A DNA stretch of 64,000 nucleotides from Hirundichthys speculiger (GCA_018398805.1 JAGFBZ010001919.1:244001-308000); one strand, 5' to 3'; positions 52,321 to 64,000 are shown, counted from the stretch's first letter. Translations and numbers: made by a program. The notes: generated by a model from the sequence alone, not told the origin.

Positions 52321-52789
52321 AAACCACCTCAACGTTGCTTTTACTAGTTCACTTTGAGGGCAGGTAGTGCAGCGGAGGGAACATGTGACACTTTCTTATC
52401 GTTGTAAATGTAACATCCTATATTATTCTCAATCAGCATATTCATACATTCAAAAGTTCCTAAAATGTGTCTGAAAGTGGCTAAGAATATAAGTTGCTAT
52501 ACTCAAGGCAGTTAGTGCAAAGAGGTGGAACACTACTGAACGCTACTGTGTTAGCGTTGCGATTGCAACTTTATTGTTAAGATGGCTGCACATCTCAGTT
52601 GAGGTTTTCATAGGTGAACAGATACGGAACAATCTCTTTACACTTTTTTGGAGCTTTATCATGGACTGAAGCTTACAAAGGCAAAGCTTTTGATATAAAT
52701 ACTCTCCCCCTGCGCTGTAATTTGTTTTATTTGCTGTGAAAACCACCCTTGTGTTTAACTTTGTCCCACGCTCTGTGTTCATGTGTCAG

Positions 52790-53000
52790 CAGAGTGAATC
52801 AGAACCGGAAGTCCCTGCAGTCGTCCCTCCAGTCCAGGAGACCATTGAGGAGCTATCAGAAGCTGTGGCAGAGCTGAGCACTGTGGAGGAGGTCATGAAG
52901 TACCTGGAGCCTGAGCGATGGCAGCTGGATATGGAGGAGCTGTACAAACCCACGTGGCTCATGCTGGGGAAATCGTTCATTCACAACAAGAAGTCAAGAG
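52790..53000 (+). CDS. pdgfc: pdgfc exon encoding hinge and start of growth-factor region
   Basis: The reading frame runs from a CAGCAG acceptor through an acidic, low-complexity hinge (many Glu, Pro, Val), then the conserved block KYLEPERWQLDMEELYKPTW and LGKSF. Basic residues K-K-S-R at 52988-52999 correspond to the R-K-S-R activation site of mammalian PDGF-C, where tPA or plasmin-like proteases release the growth-factor domain. The exon ends in phase 1 before gtagcc. The hinge is diverged from mammals, as expected of a linker. The start could be 52790 or 52793 because both AGs are usable (see findings). Confidence 0.93.
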
Positions 53001-53088
53001 GTAGCCGCTTTAATGAGTTAATGGAATGCAAAAGGGAGATTTCCCTTAGTGAGTTATGCCTTGAAATCATTTTGCATGCATCTTTCAG
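53001..53088 (+). other. pdgfc: 88-bp pdgfc intron
   Basis: gtagcc at the 5' end and tctttcag at the 3' end. It is 88 bp, not a multiple of three; if retained, the frame reaches a stop at 53096-53098. Confidence 0.9.
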
Positions 53089-53309
53089 TGGGAGCTGATC
53101 TGAACACGCTGAGGGAAGAGGTTCGACTGTACAGCTGCACACCGCGCAACTACTCAGTTTCCTTGCGTGAGGAGCTGAAAAGGACAGATGCCATTTTCTG
53201 GCCCAGCTGCCTCCTTGTGAAGCGGTGCGGTGGAAACTGTGCCTGCTGCTCTCACCGCTGCTACGACTGCCAGTGCATTCCTGCTCGGGTCACGAAGAAA
53301 TACCACGAG
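53089..53309 (+). CDS. pdgfc: pdgfc exon encoding most of the cystine-knot domain
   Basis: The acceptor is tctttcag and the donor is gtaatc. TG completes a valine codon, then EEVRLYSCTPRNYSVS, REELKRTDAIFWPSCLL and the motif RCGGNCACC (53223-53249), followed by a cysteine-rich loop and a K-K-Y-H-E end. This is the core of the PDGF/VEGF domain with the knot and interchain cysteines. The three residues between GG and CC distinguish PDGF-C from classical PDGF-A and PDGF-B, which have CGGCC-like spacing. The exon is 221 bp and ends in phase 0. The preceding intron is only 88 bp, so this exon and the hinge exon are almost adjacent. Confidence 0.96.
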
Positions 53310-54071
53310 GTAATCGTCAGTTTGGTCATGAAGTGATGAATTGGTTGTGATGTTCGTTCATTTTGTACCTGGAACTCAAAGTGACACTAATCAACCGAGC
53401 CAGTTTCACTGCAAAACTGGGACAAAAAAAAAAAAATCTATTGATTTGTATTAACGGAGACAATATACTCATAATATGAAAATAACTTGAAATGGAGTCA
53501 GAGAGTTTTGTGAAAATGCCACAAAACCGACATTAATGACATCCAAAAGGCAAACAAGGCAAGATTTGAAGGTCAGAGGTGTTTGTTGATGCTGCTACAA
53601 ATAAGACTGTCAAGTTGTGGCCCCAGTTCAGCTCCCTACTCCATGCATCATGTTGTCAAGTAATTGTATTTTGACATATCACTTATGTACTCCGTTTGTG
53701 CCATGATGTGACAGTAAAGGAAAACCTTGAAGCTACGGGAAGGACTCATGTCTAACATCCAACACATGTCTGTCAGAAGTCTGAAGTAGAGTAAAGGTTT
53801 TGAGTGAAGCCGTTTTTCTCACTCTGAGCAAGTAGTTCCTAATGACTAAACTGATCCACCAACGTTACAAAGTATATAATTAATAAGGATGCTGACTTGC
53901 CCAGTTATGATCAAACAGTGGGGGAGAGCTAATGGCAGCTGACATCCTGGTACTTCAGTCTCCTAGATGACACTGTGTGTGCAGTTGTTTTTCCTATTTT
54001 CCGTAGGTAAAGTTAGCTAGGTTAGCTAGGTTTACCAAAATCAGTTGTATTTGTAAACTAGAAAAGCAGTC

Positions 54072-54459
54072 AGAGAGCGCAGACCTCCGCCAAGCACAAC
54101 AGTTCTGCCATATAGCGATTTACAGATTGCAATAAAATCCACCTTCTGGATCAGATCCGGATCAGCCTTTGAAATTTGATCGAGGTTTCATGAGTTTTGG
54201 GCAATAATTAACAGAGATATTGAGAAACAAAATGTTCGGCCCCATTGACCGCAATGTTATCGAAAATTTGAAAGTGATCCAGAATCCAGGATTTCTTCTG
54301 GATCACACCCAAAATGAAATCAGTTCTTCCTTTTCACATTTCTGACAACTCCTGAAAATTTCATCAAAATCCATCTATAGCTTTTTGAGTTATCTTGAAC
54401 ACAGACAGACAGATAGATAAACGTCAGCAAAAACATAACCTCCTTGGCGGAGGTAAATA
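54072..54459 (-). repeat. Dispersed repeat with 'acctctgccaaggaggt' end, copy 2 (inverted)
   Basis: Reverse-complement homologue of 6812-7250, from gagagcgcagacctccgcc to aacctccttggcggaggt, with blocks conserved throughout. No coding capacity. Confidence 0.85.
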
Positions 54460-54499
54460 TCAGAATGGTGAGAAATATTTGTTTTCGAGAATGTTTTAT

Positions 54500-55010
54500 T
54501 ACTTTCTTCAAAGTCAAAACTTCACATGCACTAAACTGGCTTTGGCCGCTTACAGAATTCCACACAATTATGTTTTGGCATTATAAGCTTTTTATTTGTC
54601 TGACATCATTTGAGCTAATTGGAGGCACACTTGTGGACGTATTTTAACCCACACCTTCAAACACAAGGATTTCATTGAATGACATCATGGGAAAATCAAA
54701 AGAAAGAGCTAAATAATCACGGCACTTCTCATGTCTTGTTTATGATTGGGTACAATTTCCAGATACCTGAATGTCTCATTTCATCTGTTTAAACAATAAC
54801 ACCCGAGTATGAACAGCATGGGAGCGGACCAATGATGAAGTAGCTTGTAAAGATCCACGGCAAAGCAGATTCTCTGGACCAATAAGAGCTGAAAACACAC
54901 GTGGCAAGGAGGAAGCCACAGCTCCAAAACCACCAGAGAAAAGCCAGATTACAGTTTGCTACACATCTACACTTTGGGGCAAACATCTTAATTTTTGGAG
55001 ACATGTTCAC
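54500..55010 (+). mobile_element. Tc1-like element fragment, sister of 41655-43880
   Basis: Matches the left part and transposase N-terminal part of the 41.7-kb element (gaggcacacttgtggacgta, tgacatcatgggaaaatcaa, and K-A-R-L-Q-F-A after PKPP-like residues) but lacks the rest. It has no hAT-like insertion, so it serves as an empty-site reference for 41925-42784. Confidence 0.8.
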
Positions 55011-55653
55011 TGTACATGAACCTCTGGTTGCAAATGTAGTTATATCTCTGTTTCATTTCATTCAAGTAATTTTCATGGACTGACTCTACTGCATCTACTA
55101 TATCATCAAGTATATTTGTAGATATGCTATATATATATATAAAAATGTACTGTCGTGAATGTATTTTCTTTTAGGCTTAACTCCAGATAGAAATAAATGG
55201 CAGTCTTCCCCGCAGCAAGAACAAAAAATGAAGAGTAAGATATATTTTGTCTGGAAATCAGGCAAATCTCAGAACTCATGTTTCATTTTCTTTGGCTCAG
55301 TGTGGACGGCCCTTGAGCCATTCAAAGAGTTTTCCACAAAACCGAGCTGGCCAATAACAACTCTTTATCAAGTATTGTTTCACTGTGCAGAGGAGATCCA
55401 CTGAGACATATCCCTCCACTGCATCACATGCATTTTTGGGTGGACTGAAGGTGCCTAGTTGCGACCAGAGGTATTTTGGTCTGGTTACAAAATTTTGGCA
55501 TTTTGGCTTGTTTTTCTGTCAATAACATGCCAAGACTTCCAGGCATCCAGTTGAATCTTAAGAAACAAACAAACAAAAAAATTCTGCAACTCCATTTTAC
55601 AAAAGGACATTTGTAAATTTCTAAAAGTTAAGCAGTCCCTTTTCTCTTAACAG

Positions 55654-55761
55654 GTTCTACTGTTGAAACACCGAAGTGGTGGGAGAGGCCTGCAGAAGTC
55701 CATGACCGACGTGCCGTTGGAGCACCATGAAGAGTGCGCCTGTGTGTGTAAAGATGACTAG
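55654..55761 (+). CDS. pdgfc: pdgfc terminal coding exon
   Basis: The acceptor is ttctcttaacag. The exon reads in phase 0 from Val-Leu-Leu-Leu-Lys through GLQKSMTDVPLEHHEEC and C-A-C-V-C, then Lys-Asp-Asp and TAG. The three final cysteines complete the cystine knot. The block LTDVALEHHEEC of mammalian PDGF-C is nearly unchanged. The C-terminal tail after the last cysteine is a few residues shorter than in human and acidic rather than glycine-rich. The exon is inferred from family similarity and splice signals. Confidence 0.95.
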   Translation, partial: VLLLKHRSGGRGLQKSMTDVPLEHHEECACVCKDD

Positions 55762-56765
55762 GACTGACCTCAGACATGCATAAAAGCTGCACACAAGACA
55801 TTAGAAAGGAACTCCCGCCGCTGCTCTCTATCTCATCCACTTCCACTGGGAGCTAACAAGATTCCCCCTTGTCCCTTCGCTAATTGGATGAAGCAGAACA
55901 GACTGGAATCTAATAAATCTCCTGAATGGATGCGGCCGCTGTGGAATACCAATGGTGTGTTCTGAGTGTGCTTTAGAGAGAAAAAAAAATCCACTGGATA
56001 AGATGCGGACTATAACCTATGAGCTCTGAAGAAGATTTTCTACAGCTCTTCCAAGATAAGAACATTGAGGCGTCTTTTTTAAAAGCTCAGTCAGTGTGGG
56101 ATGATAGTGTCATGGAAAATGGGAGCTTCTTTGTTCCAGTCTTTTTTTTTAATGTCTATAAATGAGCTTGCTCCAGCTGCCTTACGCCCTCAGATCTCCA
56201 TTATTACCGTCAAGGCAAAGAAAGGTGCTCCTTATTGCTCTACTTCTTGTTTTTGCTTTTGGATTTAATCAGTGTCAAAATGCAGCTGCATGAGACTGCC
56301 ATATGTGTAAATATTCCATTTTACATTTTCTTTTCTATAGTATTGTGTCTTTTTGTTTTTTCTTTTTTTTTTTTCCAAAGATTCTCAAGGAAAATAAGTT
56401 GTACATGATGAATCAGTTGCAGTTGACCATTGTTCATGAAAAAGTTTTTGATCCAATATCGAACCTGCTTGCTTCAGGAGTGCCTAACGTCTAGCTATTT
56501 TTGCAACATGATCATTCATATTAAATATTTATTTGTTTATTGAAAGGGAATTTAGGTCAAATATGCCTTTCTTTGTTACATTTGTCCCTGTACAGTAGTA
56601 TTAGTTCACATTTTCCACTGTTAGCCATTTTTACATTGCCATTACATCATGGATGTTTCTAATTTTATCTACACCAAAGTTATTTATCTCTACTTTTGCA
56701 ACAGCTATTTGTTTATTTCATAATACTGAACATCAAAAATAAATTTTTCCGTTTCTAAGTGCGCG
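55762..56765 (+). other. pdgfc: pdgfc 3' UTR
   Basis: The sequence after the stop is non-coding, AT-rich and free of recognisable transposons until past 56765, which fits a 3' UTR of about 1 kb. It has several ATTTA-type segments (for example around 56522-56540, with atttatttgtttatt), which could be AU-rich stability elements. The end is inferred from the poly(A) signal. Confidence 0.75.
56738..56743 (+). terminator. Poly(A) signal AATAAA for pdgfc
   Basis: A canonical AATAAA lies 977 bp after the stop codon, followed within 20-50 bases by T/G-rich sequence (tttttccgttt, then gtgcgcgtgc). It is the best-placed canonical signal after the coding region. Cleavage is expected around 56755-56770. 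Confidence 0.7.
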
Positions 56766-57240
56766 TGCAGTACTTGAGACTTGTGAGCAGAAAACAAAAT
56801 CAGAGTTAGAGGATGTTGAAAATGCTGACAAACAACAGAAGGTTTATCTCTGGTTATTAAAATTCTAATATAAGACCTTTAATAACTAATATCTTATATT
56901 AGATCTGCTGAGATGCAAACACAAGCACAAACAGGCCATTGTAATGATGACCCAAACAGTTTGCAATTAAGCACACCTCCTGATAATCAGCATACTGTAA
57001 TTTACCAATGGATGGAGGTGCAACTTATGAAGAAAGAGAGAGAAAGAAAGTTTCTTTCAGCTATCTCCAGAGTTTATTGTTCACCATTGGGATATCATTA
57101 AACAGAGAAGAAAGGCATGTGAATACAAACCTCCACCGGTTACTGCATTGCTGGTATTTAGTAATGTTATATTCCTCTGCACCAACAACAGTGGAGGTGA
57201 TATGAGAAATGATGCACCAGCTTCACAAGTTATGACATGT
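56766..57240. other. Downstream intergenic sequence, nothing recognised
   Basis: No gene or identifiable repeat. Confidence 0.5.
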
Positions 57241-57249
57241 TGATTTGAA

Positions 57250-57440
57250 CTTTGTTGTCAGCTTTTCCCTTTAGGGGTAACCAAAGTGGATCATCTGTTA
57301 CCATCATGTCCTGTCTTCTACATTTTCCTCTGTCACACCAAGCAACTACATATCCTCTTCACCACATCCAAAAATCTTCTTTTTGGCCTTTTCTTTTTCT
57401 TCTTCCTGGCAGCTCTATTCCTAGCATCCTTCTACTAACG
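57250..57440 (+). repeat. RTE-like LINE 3' fragment
   Basis: cagcttttccctttaggggt, aaagtggatcatctgttacc, and aaatcttctttttggccttt with ctcttcaccacatcc match the order of a very common fish repeat. Related at its start to 43256-43463. Confidence 0.65.
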
Positions 57441-58111
57441 TATTCACTATGCCTCCTCTCTGTAAACCTTTACCTTTGTGCCTGGGCGGTACTTGCAGTT
57501 TGATCAAGAGTCCACTTCCATTCACGTACACAAGAAGCTGTGTCATGAATGTTTATTGCTTCCATACCACACCAGGAGTACATGCAATACCGGAGGTCTC
57601 CTCTTGGGTGAGAACGCAGACCCATAACTCAAAAATACAATCGTATATAGCAAGGCGACACAGTCAAAGTTTTCCTTTTGCTTTTGTTGTGGTCACAGCA
57701 GAGGAAAAAAACACAGGCGCAGTTAGAGATGATGAATGGAGATGACTGGAGATGTTAGACCATTAAATCAGCAATTGTCAGGATAAGAGTTGTCGACGAG
57801 AACTTGTATCTCTTCTGACATCTGATGACTTATTGCGTCGGACCGCCACCCTGGTTCAGCCCAATGCTACAAACAGGGAGTCCATAACTGGAGCAGACCT
57901 TCGTGATAGCTCACCTGTGGTCAACTAGCCAACACTATCACGTCCAGCGTTCAAATGAATATTGCATTTCATTGTACATGTTGTGTATTTAATTAAAAAT
58001 GTGCACAACCGATGTGTCAAACATACAGGATACACATGGAAGTCATGATGCATTCAGGAATGTGTTATAAATGTGAGTATATTACAGGTCTACTCTTGCT
58101 GCTACTCTTTA

Positions 58112-58420
58112 GATCAGTGGTTCTCAACTGGTCTGGCTTCAGGACCCACCATCACCCTTATTGACAAGCCGTGACCCAAATCAAGGAAAATTTCCAACTT
58201 CTCAAATTTATTGAATGACAAGATTTTGCAGTTTGAATCGGAGATAGTAAAATAGAATATCACAGAATGCCAGCACAAAAAAATAAGTCTACTGGTGAAC
58301 CAAAATGACAAAAACCAAAATAGCATAACCAAAATGACTTCAACTGGGAAATATTCCCTTTGATGCTCAATTAGCTGCATTTTAATTAAATCCAAAACAC
58401 TTCAGTAACTTCAGCCTTTT
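58112..58420. mobile_element. Possible hAT (Charlie-type) end
   Basis: atcagtggttctcaactggt followed by aggacccaccat is the typical 5' terminus of hAT-Charlie-type elements. The other terminus was not found, so the extent is unknown. Confidence 0.45.
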
Positions 58421-58429
58421 TTAACAGAC

Positions 58430-58745
58430 TCAACATGCAAAAACATTAAATAAAAAAGTGCAACCACTGAGTATTAGTTTCAGAAAGAACTCAAATATGT
58501 AGCATTTGCTGAGTACCCACTTCCTGAATATATAACAATTTCCTATTAAAACTATCCAGTCACTTATTTAAGCATTAATCATAAGGCTGACATAACAATC
58601 AGAACATTTCAGTCACAGCCATTTTTAAGACTAAACAGTGCTTTTATGCACAAACATGAAATAAAACAGTGCAACCACTGAGCAGTAGTTTCAAAAAGAA
58701 CTCCAAATATATAGTTTTAGCTGAATAACCACTCACTGACCTTTG
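58430..58745 (+). repeat. Partial tandem duplication, period about 211 bp
   Basis: Two related segments contain gtgcaaccactgag, agtttcag/caaaagaact and atatgt/atagc/ttt-gctga at 58458 and 58669. The second is diverged by perhaps 15-20 percent on inspection. Confidence 0.65.
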
Positions 58746-61700
58746 TCTTCAAGATAAGAAAATCCATATCTCATAAATGACATCCACAAACATTACAGTC
58801 CTTGGAGACTGTCGTCTGTCGACCAATTCATCCCCATGTCAAACGAGTAGGGGCTCAGGGCCAATCTTTGATGCAGTCCCACTTTCACCTGAAATCCATG
58901 TGTCACTCCTAATACGCACCTTAGTAGGAATGACAGATGGGTTTCAGGTGGAAGTGTTGGTTGGAACAAAATGGAAAGAAACAGATAAGGCAAAGAACTA
59001 AATAAGAAAATCTGCTAAGTGTTTTGTTGTAGCAGGTATTCCACAACTCTTTCTAGGCAGAGTTTCCAGGTTGTTTTAGATCTCTTATGTTTAATAAAGA
59101 AGAATGTAGCTTGACCAAAAAAAAAAAAAAAAATGCTCTGATCCTTTTCTGCCATTGGAGAAATCTATAACAACAATAAATCTGGGTCTCAACATTCTCA
59201 TTGCAAATATTTGTCTTCTGACATATTAAGGCATAAATCATTGCAATTAACTTTGAAGAGTATTAATCATAGGTATTACCGTAAGATCAGGAATAAATCT
59301 TTAGTTGCTAAAGTTATTTTTTCAAGAAAATGACTGCATTATTAATGTGTAGCCTACTTGGCATATTAAAATATAAAGACTGAAAAATATTGCAGATAAA
59401 AATAATTATTTGACTCAAGATTCCAGCCATCTAATACATCACATTTATATCAGCACTACAAAATCACATAATTAGCCCTAAATGAATATGCTGTCAGATA
59501 GTGAGTTATGGGGAAAGTCATGCGCATTTTGCCTTTAATAATTATTTTGTGTGTGCAAATTTCAGGATGTAAGTTGCAAGAGATAATCAGAAAATCTATG
59601 AAAAAAAAAATTAACATGTCCAAAATCAACAGTTGTATTAATAATCTGCTTATTTTGTTAAAGTGCCCCTCTGATGCAACCCCAGAGCAAACCTTGAATC
59701 CAGCGTTTAGCATTGTGGTGTACTGGTGGTGGACCAGCAGCCATCACTAACAATCACCCAGTGATAGTTATGGGGGTCGATTGGAGCCTGTCCTAACACT
59801 GAGTAGGATCACAGTGGGTATGGCAAAATCAGTGGAGGAATAGATCTTAACAGGGGCCATCTAGCTTCTTCTTGTGTATTCATCTCTGGATAAATACTAG
59901 ACGTATAGTTTTGTAATCTTTGAATGAAATCAAAAGTAACTATCAGTCTATGAAACAAAAACAGATTATTATTATCAGATGTTTTCTGTTACTTTGTCAT
60001 GAGGATTGTGTCCGTGAGTTATTTGTATATAAATTTGAATGGGTTATATAAGCATTTTCTGAAACAAAGCTGTGAGCACTTCTTCCTTAAAACCCGTTCA
60101 TTCTTTATTCCATAAGCTCATAATCAGATGAGCAGTGTTGTTCATTCTCTATTTGGCCATCAGGTCACCCAGGAGGAGGTTTTCATTTGTCTATCTCACA
60201 CTGCTGTCCTGGCAAATTATTCTCATCTCGTGTGCAACCTGGCAGGAATCGGGGATGACGCCAGATGCTACTGCATAAACCCGCCTGCTCCCAGCATTAT
60301 TTTTCTAATATTAAACGTGTTGCTTTTCTTGGTCAGTTCAGTGTTTCTGTGCAGAGGAAACTTCGCCGCACTGGCACAAGATGTGACACAGCATGAGCTG
60401 TTATTCTGGCTCTTGACGTGTTTGTGGACATATGAGTGTGTGTGTGTGTGTGGATGTTTACAACTTCCATCCAGCTCTCCACACTTCCAGCCTTCATCCA
60501 CGTGCTCCTCCTCTCGTCCTCTGCTTTTCTGTGAAACCAAATCAAACCAAAACTCAGCTTAGAGGCATAGGGCCGTGTTTACATGAAGGGTAAGGTTTGG
60601 CGTGGAAGTGATCACAGATGCAATCCATCCAAGTACACCAGAGATTTCAAATAAAACAACCACTGGGATTTGCATGAAAATAAGTAAATGAATAAAAATA
60701 ATAATTAAAAACATCATGAAAATGAAATGTGCAATTAAATGTACGAAATCCAGATGGTGTAAACTAATTATGCTGTCATTCGATAAATGAAGATCTCAGG
60801 ATGATTCGTAGTAATTTGGAATCAACGCAAAGCTTTTTTTTTTCTTTTTTTTTCAGAAGCTGTGCAAAGGGAAAGCTAAGACATTTTGTACATGTACAGG
60901 TCCATACATGGTGGAGGGAGGGGGTCAGATGGTGTGCAGGAGTCTATTCCAACATTCATGGGTTAATGAACACAGCGCTGGTTGATCACAAGGCCAACAT
61001 ATTATAAAAAAAAACACAAAAATTATAGCCAATAGGGCCAAGAAATGACTGATAGCACTATTTAATATAAAATGATGATAGGATCATAGAAAAATGTGGA
61101 GTAAGCACAATGTCTTTTATCAGGAGGTTTATGTTAAATTTATGTGCTAGCACCAGAATATGCAAATATAAAGTCATTTAGCTGTTTTACCATACTGATC
61201 ACATGGATTCCCTTGCTCCACTGAAGTTTTTTTTTTTTTCTTCTTAACTCGATTCAGATGGTGCTGGAGCAGTACACATGCAAGATCATTAGCCAAGGGC
61301 GCTCTGGTTCAGTTTTTGATGGTTGAATTGTTCCATGGTCCTGCTTGTCACACTTTTAATGCTATTGTTGTCTTTGGCTTCAGACTATGTTTAGTAAGCT
61401 AAAGGTTGCTGCTTTGTTAGGGCTAGGAAAATATGTTGTTTGGGCAGCACTGCTTTACCTGGAAAGCAAAAGTAGAACTAGATTCTTACGCTCTTGGAAG
61501 TTAATGAATCTTTTTTACAGAAATGTTGGTGTCGTTAGCAGCTTGGAGTGGGAGTCGGCTCGCGACAGTGGTTGACTGATTAAATGTTGGGTTACATCCT
61601 GATCCAAGAATTGTTAGTTGCCCCTGAATGCTAATGTTGCCATTAAGTCATTTTAGGAACAATAAAACCAAGATTCAAATACTTTCCTTTCAAGACACAT

Positions 61701-63040
61701 GTGTGGTAAAATCACCAACCAACCAAGTTGTTCAGACAGACATCAACACTTAAAAAAGTAAATGTTTCAAATCTATACAGTTTTCCCTTCCAACTGGGTT
61801 ATTGGGTCCCAAAAGGATTCACTGGAGTTTTTGCAGTGCTCTGCATTAGTAACCATCCATCTTCTGCAACTGACAACTTACTATAAATTTCAACGTTCAG
61901 TCTGGGAATCAATCTCTTTCTGAGGTCTTTTATGGCTGCGCTGAATCTTGAAGCAATGACTGATTGAAAAAATATGGCAGCAGCTTCCAGACAACATCTC
62001 CAGCATCTGTAATTGGTTCACGGGGCATAGACGGAAAAGCCAAATTGACGGGTGCACGTTATGTTTTGATAATTATAGACTTCCACAGTAGTGGTTTTGA
62101 GAGAACTGGCTGTTGGTGGAAATGTAAGGTCTTCAACTTCAGTGTAGTATTAATCATGGGTCAGGAAATCATTTACAAAGCAGCACAACATCGGCGAGCT
62201 GTACGTTAAATATACTGTTGTTTGACTCATTTCACAGATGTGTCCCATTTCAGCTTCCATTTCCTCGTTACATCCACTGTTTAACTACTTTACCTTACCA
62301 CACCAACATGAAAGGTCTATACTCTGGACTGAACTCTATAACGCACTATCCATCAACCGTCCTGTCAGACGTGCATCAAATCACCATAAAATGTATACAG
62401 CAATTCTACTTAACCGTGAAAACAAGAAATGGCGTCATACATGAATCAACAAAAAGAAAGTCCCATTTCAAATTACGATATAGTCATCAAATGCTCATTG
62501 TGTCAGTCAGCCAAGATGTCACTTCCTCTTCTTCTATGGTGTCCCTCATAAACTGTGCCTGTAGGGTACATTACCTTATCCATAACTGACTTTAGGCCAG
62601 AGTGTGAGTTGCATTCATGTCACAAAATGCACGCAGGCTACAGTGGCAGTGTTGTAGATGCACTGATGGTCCAGGAAAGATGAGACCCGACAGGCTTCTC
62701 GCAGCTGACTTACAAACATTAAACAGTGTTGACAGCCATAAGGGAAGTGCAGAAAGCCAGGTCCTAAGCCGCTGACTCCAGTGTGTTTTACAAACCCTGA
62801 AGGGACACTTCGTAGAGCTCTAATGACGGATTCAAAAGCACTTTGAAAAAAAAAGAAAATGGTGAAAAAAATGATATTCTTAATAATCTGCCATAGAGAT
62901 GAAAGACTATTTGAAATGCTATATTAGAAAAAAAGATAAGATCACGATAAGAGAAGGCGATCTGGAAAATGTTTTCTCACATGAATCAGACCAAAGTAGA
63001 ACCTTTTTGGTTTAAATAAGAAATGTTACATCCAGAAACT
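58746..63040. other. Downstream intergenic sequence, no confident gene
   Basis: The longest open frame, 144 codons at 60128-60562, has no recognised domain and includes low-complexity Ser/Cys/Val stretches. Nothing else can be supported. Confidence 0.5.
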
Positions 63041-63049
63041 GCATTCCAG

Positions 63050-63370
63050 TACTTGTCTGTGAAGCATGGTGGTGGCAGTATCATGGTTTGGGTCTGTTTT
63101 GCTGCACATCTTGGCCAGGAAGCCTTCTCATAATAGTTGGATCAATGAACTATAAAATATTAATTATGTAACAGATTCTTAAGGAAATATCAGACTTTTC
63201 TCTGCAAAGTGAATCAGAAACTAAAAGTGGGTCATGCAGCTCAGTTACAACTCAAAGCACAATGGAATGCATAAGGTATAAAGATTAATATTTTAGCACA
63301 TCCAAGTTGAAGCCCTAACCTAAATTAAATAGAAATTGCGTGATAGAACCTGAAGTGAGGTAGAATATAT
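63050..63370 (+). mobile_element. Decayed Tc1-like transposase fragment
   Basis: gaagcatggtggtggcagta tcatggtttgggtctgtttt translates as H-G-G-G-S-I-M-V-W-V-C-F, the Tc1 HGGGSIMVWGCF block. About 230 bp later, gaagccctaacctaaattaa, then atagaaat, resembles the P-D-L-N-P-I-E region. No open frame survives. Confidence 0.65.
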
Positions 63371-64000
63371 TTGTTTCTGTATCAGAAAATTTCAAGGATG
63401 ACTGTAAGAGTCACGACACAATGAGAAACCATAACTAAAAAAGTCTGGTTTGGCAAAATGCTTGATTAAGTCATGACTTTTTAAATTAAGAAATTATTCA
63501 CAATCATTTATCTTTGTGTAAAATCATGCTGTTGAATCAACATAAAATCTAGTTAAACTTTTATTGTGGAAAAAAATGTTGTCACAGCATCTAAAATAAA
63601 TAAATGGATAAATAAAGAGCTGTGTGAAAGACGGTGTTTAAAAGTTTGCAGCTTTGCAGAGTTAAGCATTGGAGCATAGCCTGAACACAGCAGGCACAGG
63701 AGACTTTGACCATCAATGAATTATTTTCTTTTCTGCAAGCCCGGACTTGCCCCATTGCCTTACTTTGAGTCACACGCACAAGTGGGCTGAGTCGAATGAT
63801 TTACACATCCTGTTTTCTTTTCGGAACGCTGTTTGAAACGAGGAGATCACAGACCACATGTGAGGCGCAACACAGGTCCCAGTCAGCAGTCCAGTAAATG
63901 TCCCATTCATGTTGAGGCACCGCTTGAGCCAGTTCCTCAAAATCTACTCGACTGATGTGGTGACCAGAAAAAAAATAAAAGAGTCGACTGGGGTCAGTTT

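Noticed and set aside
60128..60562. 144-codon open frame on the + strand downstream of pdgfc, with a hydrophobic stretch
   Set aside because: No recognised domain, composition is low-complexity toward the end, and a gtgtgtgtgt repeat contributes to the frame. An overlapping minus-strand frame of 90 codons exists too. It looks like chance.

Overview
The window looks like ordinary nuclear DNA of a ray-finned (probably percomorph-type) fish. It is AT-rich and has short exons separated by kilobase introns. It carries many (AT)n microsatellites and a dense load of transposon families typical of teleosts: Tc1-like, hAT-like, Tigger-like, L2/CR1-like LINEs, tRNA-derived SINEs and the common fish dispersed repeats. 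There is no bacterial, phage or CRISPR content. The species cannot be named from the sequence alone.

One protein-coding gene is recognisable, on the + strand: platelet-derived growth factor C (pdgfc). Five exons are present: 28210-28402, 35074-35254, 52790-53000, 53089-53309 and 55654-55761 (stop codon TAG at 55759-55761). A 3' UTR follows, with a poly(A) signal at 56738-56743. All splice phases agree. Together the exons encode 304 residues: the CUB domain (first two exons), a hinge with a retained K-K-S-R processing site, and the PDGF/VEGF cystine-knot domain with the PDGF-C-type RCGGNCACC motif. The signal-peptide exon was not found, so bases 1-28209 are probably intron 1.

Layout. 1-28209: presumed intron 1, with SINE-like copies near 0.45 and 1.5 kb, a decayed Tc1-like element (about 3.7-4.9 kb), a dispersed repeat (6.8-7.25 kb), a 5'-truncated L2/CR1-like LINE (14.43-16.74 kb, minus), a tRNA-derived SINE (19.89-20.11 kb), an hAT-like element between AT repeats (20.98-22.02 kb) and a LINE split by a GC-rich palindromic element (26.08-27.51 kb). 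28403-35073: intron with an hAT-like element that contains a LINE fragment and a run of 30 G, then another LINE fragment. 35255-52789: a 17.5-kb intron with a fish dispersed repeat, two Tigger-like MITEs, a multiply nested Tc1/hAT/RTE-like cluster, a perfect 56-bp palindrome, a 1.7-kb hAT-like element carrying a THAP-like coding fragment, and a 650-bp hAT-like MITE with a perfect target duplication. 53001-55653: a very short intron and a 2.3-kb intron with two more repeats. 56766-64000: no convincing gene; repeats and Tc1 remnants.

Nothing supports an unknown multi-gene system. The most unusual items are the nested transposons that can be dated by empty-site comparison, the THAP-like cargo in the hAT-like element, the palindromic GC-rich element present twice, and two splice features of pdgfc (a CAGCAG tandem acceptor and an 88-bp frame-shifting intron).
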